Assembly (NCBI RefSeq): GCF_002157735.2
Contig: NZ_AP018689.1
Coordinates: forward strand, 1,583,619-1,647,618
Length of the DNA stretch: 64,000 bases
Direction: 5' to 3'
DNA from: Vibrio aphrogenes
Lineage (GTDB): Bacteria; Pseudomonadota; Gammaproteobacteria; Enterobacterales; Vibrionaceae
Below are positions 58,810 through 64,000 of the stretch, piece by piece. How positions within the stretch are numbered: the stretch's first letter is position 1; each line of letters begins with the position of its first letter. The translations under genes were made by a program, and so were the position numbers. The notes under the pieces were generated by a model. It made no database searches. It was not told the DNA's origin and saw nothing but the letters and a program-made list of their open reading frames with translations.

Positions 58810-58846
58810 CTCTCCTTCATCATTTAAAAGTTGGGAGACAGCAACG

Positions 58847-58898
58847 AAAAGGGAAGCACCTACGCTTCCCTTTTTTATTTCGCTTCCCTTTTTTATTT
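58847..58898 (+). terminator. Terminator after smrB with a tandem-duplicated 3' arm
   Basis: An 11-bp stem AAAAGGGAAGC/GCTTCCCTTTT and T6. The 18 bp CGCTTCCCTTTTTTATTT (58863-58880) is repeated exactly at 58881-58898. Confidence 0.85.
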
Positions 58899-58961
58899 CA
58901 ATGAAATATTCGTACTGATTGTGTGGTTTTTATTGTTTTTTGCTTAAAAGGCTCGCCGTCA

Positions 58962-59429
58962 TTAAGAAGGCTGCGTTTGCCACAACAGCTCACCACGACG
59001 TGACAATAAATCAAACTCAATACAAGCCAGACCCGATGTCGGAAACATTGGAGGCGGAATATCAGTAACAAAGTCCGCAGTTAAATAGCCCACTAAGGGT
59101 AAGTGAGAAACCAGCAAAATACGCGCTAAATCTTGGGTTTCCGCCAGAGCACAGACATACTCGACCACCGTATCAGAATCACCATAAGGCGTAATATCGT
59201 CACAGTCTTCCACCCGTTGTGCACTGATTAATGGCGCAATAGTTTGCCAGGTTTGTTGGGCACGTAAATAAGGGCTCACTAACACTAAATCAAACTCATC
59301 GTGTCCATGCGCTTTGCAATATTGAGCCATTTGGTAACAGCCTTCACGTCCAAGAGAACTGAGCGGACGCTCTGCATCTGAAGCGGCAAATGTTTCCGCA
59401 TCACCATGACGCATAATAAAAATTTGCAT
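58962..59429 (-). CDS. sixA: Phosphohistidine phosphatase SixA
   Basis: 155 aa from the ATG at 59429, which has TAGGA upstream; an in-frame TTG two codons earlier lacks support. It has the RHG phosphatase motif MRHGDAETF, SPYLRAQQTW and LLVSHLPLVGYLTADF. SixA dephosphorylates histidine in phosphotransfer proteins such as NPr. It neighbours fadJ, as in E. coli, with the protease gene interposed. Confidence 0.94.
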   Translation of the reverse strand: MQIFIMRHGDAETFAASDAERPLSSLGREGCYQMAQYCKAHGHDEFDLVLVSPYLRAQQTWQTIAPLISAQRVEDCDDITPYGDSDTVVEYVCALAETQDLARILLVSHLPLVGYLTADFVTDIPPPMFPTSGLACIEFDLLSRRGELLWQTQPS

Positions 59430-59779
59430 ACACAATCCTAATTCATACTCTGATAATGAGCGTTAGACTTTAGTATAACAAGTCCGCTACAAATATTATT
59501 CAAATTCCAGTGCTTTGAAGGAAAAAATTACAAAATTGTACAGTTGACCACAAGATTCATTTTAATTCTTTGATTTGAATTAATTCCTTTAAGAAATCAT
59601 TTGCAGCTTGAAGCTGAAGCGTCATAATTAATTGATGATGATAATGATTCAATGACCAACTCGTTTCATGTATCTCGGAGCCCTCAATTGATTGAGGAAA
59701 ATCAGTGTGCGGTCTTGCCTTCTCAATAGAATAAATACTCAGCATTGCAAGGACGCCAACTCAACGCAGGGAATGTATC
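59430..59779. other. 350-bp stretch between sixA and the protease gene
   Basis: The only candidate is a leftward 62-codon ORF (59557-59745, starting MLSIYSIEKARPH), with protein-like composition but no Shine-Dalgarno sequence. I leave it uncalled. Confidence 0.35.
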
Positions 59780-62575
59780 GTGCACATAAGTCCAAACGAT
59801 AAAAAACACTATCGCTCTATCACTCTCAATAATGGACTCAAGGTTTTGCTCGTCCATGATAGCTCAGCGCAAAAAGCGGCGGCAGCATTGGCCGTCAATG
59901 TTGGTCATTTTGATGATCCTTACCAACGTGAAGGATTAGCCCACTATCTTGAACATATGTTGTTTTTAGGGACGCAAAAATTCCCTGTTATTGGTGAGTT
60001 TCAAGCCTTTATTAGTCAACATGGCGGTAAGAATAATGCCTGGACAGGAACTGAACATACGTGCTTTTTCTTTGACATTATCGCCACTCAATTTGAAGAA
60101 GCCCTCGACCGTTTCAGCCAATTTTTTATCGCCCCGTTATTTAATCCAGAAGCTTTAGAGAAAGAGCGTCAGGCGGTTGATTCCGAGTTTCGTTTAAAGC
60201 TGAAAGATGACATGCGCCGCTTATATCAAGTGCATAAAGAAGTGGTAAATCCAGAACATCCTTTTGCTAAATTCTCCGTGGGTAATGAACAAACGTTAAG
60301 TGACATAGTGGATGACAACGGCCAAACAACAGGCTCAATCCGCGATGAGATTATTGAGTTTTACCATAACCATTACTCTGCAGATTTAATGACTGTCACT
60401 CTCGTTGGCCCTCAATCCTTAGATCAATTAGAGCACTGCGCTTCCCACTATTTTCAATCCATCATTAATCATCAACGTGCGGGGAAAATCATTAATATCC
60501 CATTAGTTCGGGAACAAGATGCCGCTCAATTTATTTGTGTAGAACCAGAAAAAGACAGTCGAAAATTAATGCTAACCTTTAATTTTCCAAGCATGGATCA
60601 ATACTATCGTTCTAAGCCCTTGTCTTATTTTGCTCACTTGCTTGGCGATGAAAGTGAAGGAAGCCTATTGCAAGTTTTAAAATCAGAGGAACTGATCACC
60701 TCTCTCACTGCTGGAGGCGGTATTAGTGGCAGTAACTTTCGTGAATTTTCTATCAGCTGTAGCCTAACAAAACAAGGTTTATCGCAAACCACCTATATTA
60801 TTCAACGTGTCTTTGAATTTATCGAATTGGTGCGTCAAGAGGGCCTTGCTCAATGGCGTTATCTTGAAAAACAAGCGGTTCTGGAATCGGCATTTCGCTT
60901 TCAAGAGGCCTCTCGTCCTATGGATATCGCCAGCCATTTAGTCATGAATTTACAGCACTATCATCCCGATGACGTCATTTACGGCGACTACATGATGACC
61001 GAGTATGATGAAAGCCATTTGCGACAATTATTGCAACACTTCACGGCTTACAATATGCGAGTCATGTTACTGGCGAAAGGCCTGCACTATGACCGTACCG
61101 CAAAATGGTATGAGACGCCCTACTCAAGCCGAGCCATTAACGATCAAGAACTGCACACTTGGACACACCCAAGGTTAACCGGTCAACTCAAGCTGCCAGA
61201 ACCTAATCCATATATCTGTTATGAGCTTGATCCTAAACCGATTGAAGATGACCACACCTTACCTGAAATTATCGAAGATAAACCCGGCTTTCGTTTATGG
61301 CACCTACAAGAGAAAGAGTTTCGTGTTCCAAAAGGTTTAGCCTTCATTGCTATTGATAGCCCTCATGCGGTATCAACTGCGCGAACAATCGTCAAAACTC
61401 GCTTATGTGTAGAGATGTTTCTCGACTCTTTAGCCAAAGAAACCTATCAAGCAGAAATAGCGGGTATGGGCTATAACTTATATGCCCATCAAGGTGGTGT
61501 GACGTTAATGCTATCGGGCTTTACCCAAAAACAAGCACAATTATTAGACGTCATCATCAATAAATTTAATACCCGTGAATTTAATCAAGCGCGTTTTGAT
61601 TCGATCAAACAACAAATGCTCAGAAATTGGCGAAATACCGCTAAAGATCGTCCGATCTCACAACTATTTAATGCGATGACGGGCATTTTACAGCCTAATA
61701 ATCCCCCTTATCCTGTATTGATAGAAGCGTTAGAATCAATTGAAGTCGATGAACTGCCTTCATTTGTCAGCGCCATGCTAGCAGAGCTGCACATTGAAAT
61801 GTTTGTGTATGGTGACTGGAGTAAACAATCGGCTTTGAGTTTAGCCAACAGTTTAAAAGAAGCATTGCGCGTTAAAGATCAGCAGTATGAAGAGTCGCTA
61901 CGCCCCTTAGTTATGCTGGGCGATAATGGCACCTTCCAGCGTGAAGTTTACTGTGATCAAGCTGATTCAGCGTTAGTTGTTTATTATCAGTCGACAGAGA
62001 TATCCGAAAATCATGTTGCGCTCTACATTTTAGCCAACCACTTAATGTCTGCTGCGTTTTTCCATGAAATTCGCACTAAGCAACAGTTGGGTTATATGGT
62101 CGGTACCGGTAATATGCCGCTCAATCGCCACCCGGGTTTAGCGCTTTATGTGCAATCACCCAATGCGGCACCTAATGAGTTACTGTCTTCGGTCGATGAA
62201 TTTCTCAATGCTTTTTATCTGGTTCTGCTCGAATTAAATGAACAGCAATGGCAAAACAGTAAGCAAGGCTTATTAAACCAAATTCTCTCACCTGACAGCA
62301 ATTTAAGAGCACGAGGTCAACGACTTTGGGTAGCGATTGGCAATAAGGATGCACAATTCAATAATCGTGAACTGGTGGTCGAAGAAATTCTCAAATTAGA
62401 CCGCACCGACATGATCCGCTTTGTCGTAAATACCTTAAAACCTAGAACGGCTAATCGATTGATTATGCACTCTAAGGGCACCGCCCATCTCGATGCACCT
62501 GATTTAGAGGCGGGATTAGAAATTGGCTCTATCGACGAGTTTCAATTGCGCCCCACAGATGTCGATATCGGCTAG
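59780..62575 (+). CDS. Insulinase-family (M16) zinc protease, protease III-like
   Basis: A 931-aa protein. The inverted zinc motif HYLEH (His55-xx-Glu58-His59), the downstream Glu in EKERQAVDSEF, and the M16 repeats with RTKQQLGYMVGTG near the C-terminus place it in the PtrA/insulysin group. There is no signal peptide (starts MHISPNDKKHYRSITL), so unlike E. coli PtrA it is probably cytosolic. The start is a GTG with CAGGGAA upstream. Single-gene unit convergent with fadJ. Confidence 0.92.
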   Translation: MHISPNDKKHYRSITLNNGLKVLLVHDSSAQKAAAALAVNVGHFDDPYQREGLAHYLEHMLFLGTQKFPVIGEFQAFISQHGGKNNAWTGTEHTCFFFDIIATQFEEALDRFSQFFIAPLFNPEALEKERQAVDSEFRLKLKDDMRRLYQVHKEVVNPEHPFAKFSVGNEQTLSDIVDDNGQTTGSIRDEIIEFYHNHYSADLMTVTLVGPQSLDQLEHCASHYFQSIINHQRAGKIINIPLVREQDAAQFICVEPEKDSRKLMLTFNFPSMDQYYRSKPLSYFAHLLGDESEGSLLQVLKSEELITSLTAGGGISGSNFREFSISCSLTKQGLSQTTYIIQRVFEFIELVRQEGLAQWRYLEKQAVLESAFRFQEASRPMDIASHLVMNLQHYHPDDVIYGDYMMTEYDESHLRQLLQHFTAYNMRVMLLAKGLHYDRTAKWYETPYSSRAINDQELHTWTHPRLTGQLKLPEPNPYICYELDPKPIEDDHTLPEIIEDKPGFRLWHLQEKEFRVPKGLAFIAIDSPHAVSTARTIVKTRLCVEMFLDSLAKETYQAEIAGMGYNLYAHQGGVTLMLSGFTQKQAQLLDVIINKFNTREFNQARFDSIKQQMLRNWRNTAKDRPISQLFNAMTGILQPNNPPYPVLIEALESIEVDELPSFVSAMLAELHIEMFVYGDWSKQSALSLANSLKEALRVKDQQYEESLRPLVMLGDNGTFQREVYCDQADSALVVYYQSTEISENHVALYILANHLMSAAFFHEIRTKQQLGYMVGTGNMPLNRHPGLALYVQSPNAAPNELLSSVDEFLNAFYLVLLELNEQQWQNSKQGLLNQILSPDSNLRARGQRLWVAIGNKDAQFNNRELVVEEILKLDRTDMIRFVVNTLKPRTANRLIMHSKGTAHLDAPDLEAGLEIGSIDEFQLRPTDVDIG

Positions 62576-62599
62576 AGTCGAGCTAAGAGAGTACCAAAT

Positions 62600-62636
62600 A
62601 AAAAAGCTTTGCCGATCACCGACAAAGCTTTTCATT
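62600..62636. terminator. Bidirectional terminator between protease gene and fadJ
   Basis: A perfect 10-bp stem AAAAGCTTTG/CAAAGCTTTT (62602-62611 with 62623-62632), flanked by A and T runs. Confidence 0.85.
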
Positions 62637-62656
62637 TTCTCAGCTAAGGCCGAGGC

Positions 62657-64000
62657 TTACGAATAAAATTTCTCACCGGTGCCAGCTCGAGTCAATAAGC
62701 CATCGCAAGGTGCAAAACGACTACCGTATTTTTCTGCATAGCCATTCATCATCTCAACCAATTTAGCAGCACCAATTTGGTCGATATAGCGGAATGGCCC
62801 TCCTAAGAACGGTGGGAAACCAATACCAAAAATCGCACCAATATCACCGTCTCTTGCGCTGTGAATAATCCCATCATCAAAGGCTCTGACGGCTTCATTC
62901 AACATCAACAACACACAACGCAGCGCCACGACTTCTTCTGTCAATAAAGACTCTGGTTTCAGTTTTAATAAGCTGTATACGGATTTATCTACTGTCTTTT
63001 TCTTGCCTTTATAGGTATAAAATCCTTTACCGCTTTTACGTCCTTTACGGCCATCTTTTAAGAGCGTTTCAAATACATCGGGTGCTTGGAAACGCTCGCC
63101 TAACGCTTCAACTAAGATGGGGGTAATTTTCGCACCAATGTCCACTCCCACTTCATCCAGTAAAGCAATTGGCCCAACTGGGAAGCCAAAATTCAATAAT
63201 GCGTCATCAATATGCTCAATCGGCTCGCCCGACAACAAAATTTTTGCCGCTTCATTCATGTATGGTGCCAAAATGCGATTCACATAAAAGCCAGCTTTAT
63301 CTTTCACGACAATCGGAGTTTTCCCTTGTCGACGCGCAAATTTGACCGTTGTGGCAATCACTTCTTCCGAGGTGCCTTCATGTGGAATTACCTCAACCAG
63401 CGGCATTTTATCCACCGGGCTAAAATAATGCAGACCAATGACATTTTCCGGTTTGGCCGCCCCTTTAGCAATACTGGCGATTGGCAATGAAGAGGTGTTG
63501 GTGGCAAATATCACCCCTTTCTTCGCCTGTGCTTCAATGTCACGCACCATGTTTTGTTTCAATGACAGATCTTCAAATACCGCTTCAATAACCATATCTT
63601 TTTGGCTAAAGCCGGTAAAATCCGTTCCACCAGAAATGAATTGCATCTGACGTTGGAGCTGAGTTTGAGTAATTGCGCGGCGCTTTTGTAATTTGCTTAA
63701 TAATTGATAGCTGTAATTCATGGCATGTAAAACGCCATCATTTGACACGTCTTTAATCCGTACTGGTACTTTCGCTTTCGTAGCAGACACATAGGCAATA
63801 CCAGCCCCCATGAGTCCACCGCCAAGCACGCCCACTTTATTAATGTTTTGAGGTTGAGCGCTAGAGCCAAAATCTTTCTTCATTTCCGTTGTGGCAAAGA
63901 AGATCGAGCGTAAAGCTTGTGATTGAGGCGTCATGACTAACTGACCAAACTCTTGCGCTTCTTTTGCAAGGCCTTCTGTTAGCCCTTTTTCCAAACCATG
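62657..64000 (-). CDS. fadJ: Fatty-acid oxidation complex alpha subunit FadJ (C-terminal part, cut by window edge)
   Basis: About 447 residues are visible; the N-terminal enoyl-CoA hydratase domain lies beyond the right edge. The 3-hydroxyacyl-CoA dehydrogenase part is complete: NAD site [50 protein letters not shown] with the catalytic His, and the C-terminal [17 protein letters not shown]. FadJ rather than FadB is indicated by these sequences and the sixA neighbourhood. It oxidises hydroxyacyl-CoA in beta-oxidation. The reading frame continues to the last base without a stop. Confidence 0.94.
   Translation of the reverse strand, partial: HGLEKGLTEGLAKEAQEFGQLVMTPQSQALRSIFFATTEMKKDFGSSAQPQNINKVGVLGGGLMGAGIAYVSATKAKVPVRIKDVSNDGVLHAMNYSYQLLSKLQKRRAITQTQLQRQMQFISGGTDFTGFSQKDMVIEAVFEDLSLKQNMVRDIEAQAKKGVIFATNTSSLPIASIAKGAAKPENVIGLHYFSPVDKMPLVEVIPHEGTSEEVIATTVKFARRQGKTPIVVKDKAGFYVNRILAPYMNEAAKILLSGEPIEHIDDALLNFGFPVGPIALLDEVGVDIGAKITPILVEALGERFQAPDVFETLLKDGRKGRKSGKGFYTYKGKKKTVDKSVYSLLKLKPESLLTEEVVALRCVLLMLNEAVRAFDDGIIHSARDGDIGAIFGIGFPPFLGGPFRYIDQIGAAKLVEMMNGYAEKYGSRFAPCDGLLTRAGTGEKFYS

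Noticed and set aside
59557-59745. 62-codon leftward ORF between sixA and the protease gene
   Set aside because: Composition is protein-like, but there is no ribosome-binding site and it would overlap the promoter of the protease gene; comparison with relatives would decide.

Overview
The window is a gene-dense chromosomal segment of a low-GC gammaproteobacterium, almost certainly a Vibrio or close Vibrionaceae relative. The evidence is the blocks shared with E. coli (yejK-yejL-yejM-tRNA-Pro; topB-ydjA-sppA-ansA; yeaC-msrB-gapA-yeaD; ybaN-apt-dnaX-ybaB-recR; cvpA-purF; dedD-folC-accD-truA; pdxB-fabB-mnmC-yfcL-epmC-aroC-prmB-smrB; sixA-fadJ). Vibrio-type additions are a HubP/FimV polar protein, a second aspartate-semialdehyde dehydrogenase of the other Asd subfamily, and a HexR-like operator at gapA. 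No prophage, integron, IS element, CRISPR array or recognisable defence cluster is visible; this is mostly core genome.

Layout. 1-5.2 kb: adhE with a long regulatory upstream region, a MarC-family membrane protein and a voltage-gated K+ channel. 5.2-9.8 kb: asd and the yejK/L/M group. 9.8-10.4 kb: tRNA-Pro(GGG) followed by a 141-bp tandem array of decayed tRNA-Pro/terminator units, then tRNA-Ser(UGA). 10.5-14 kb: pncA, ybiB and an exported alpha/beta hydrolase. 14-22 kb: topB, ydjA, fadH, sppA, ansA. 22-26.5 kb: yeaC, msrB, gapA, yeaD, rlmA. 26.5-30.4 kb: endA, a Fur-box-preceded ChaN-like lipoprotein, an unknown gene and two cysteine-cluster proteins. 30.5-37.9 kb: recR, ybaB, dnaX (with an intact frameshift signal), apt, ybaN, an unannotated small membrane ORF, rssB and a LysR regulator. 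38-50.5 kb: a long leftward series purF, cvpA, dedD, folC, accD, truA, hubP, asd, pdxB, fabB. 50.8-64 kb: mnmC through smrB, sixA, an insulinase-family protease, and the 3' two-thirds of fadJ running off the right edge.

Themes. Central and fermentative carbon metabolism (adhE, gapA, yeaD), fatty-acid synthesis and degradation (accD, fabB; fadH, fadJ), purine synthesis and salvage (purF, apt), translation and RNA modification (rlmA, truA, mnmC, epmC, prmB, smrB) and replication/repair (dnaX, recR, topB). Several operators can be read directly: PurR before cvpA-purF, FadR before fadH, HexR- and CRP-like sites before gapA, an FNR-like site before adhE, and Fur-like boxes before the ChaN-like gene and ydjA.

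The least ordinary items are the tRNA-Pro derived tandem array, two families of dispersed intergenic repeats (one copy supplies the last codons of the K+ channel), a 12-unit hexanucleotide tract in hubP, a 40-codon membrane ORF next to ybaN, and a structured gene-free stretch near 28.7 kb. All calls come from reading the sequence; no database search was run.
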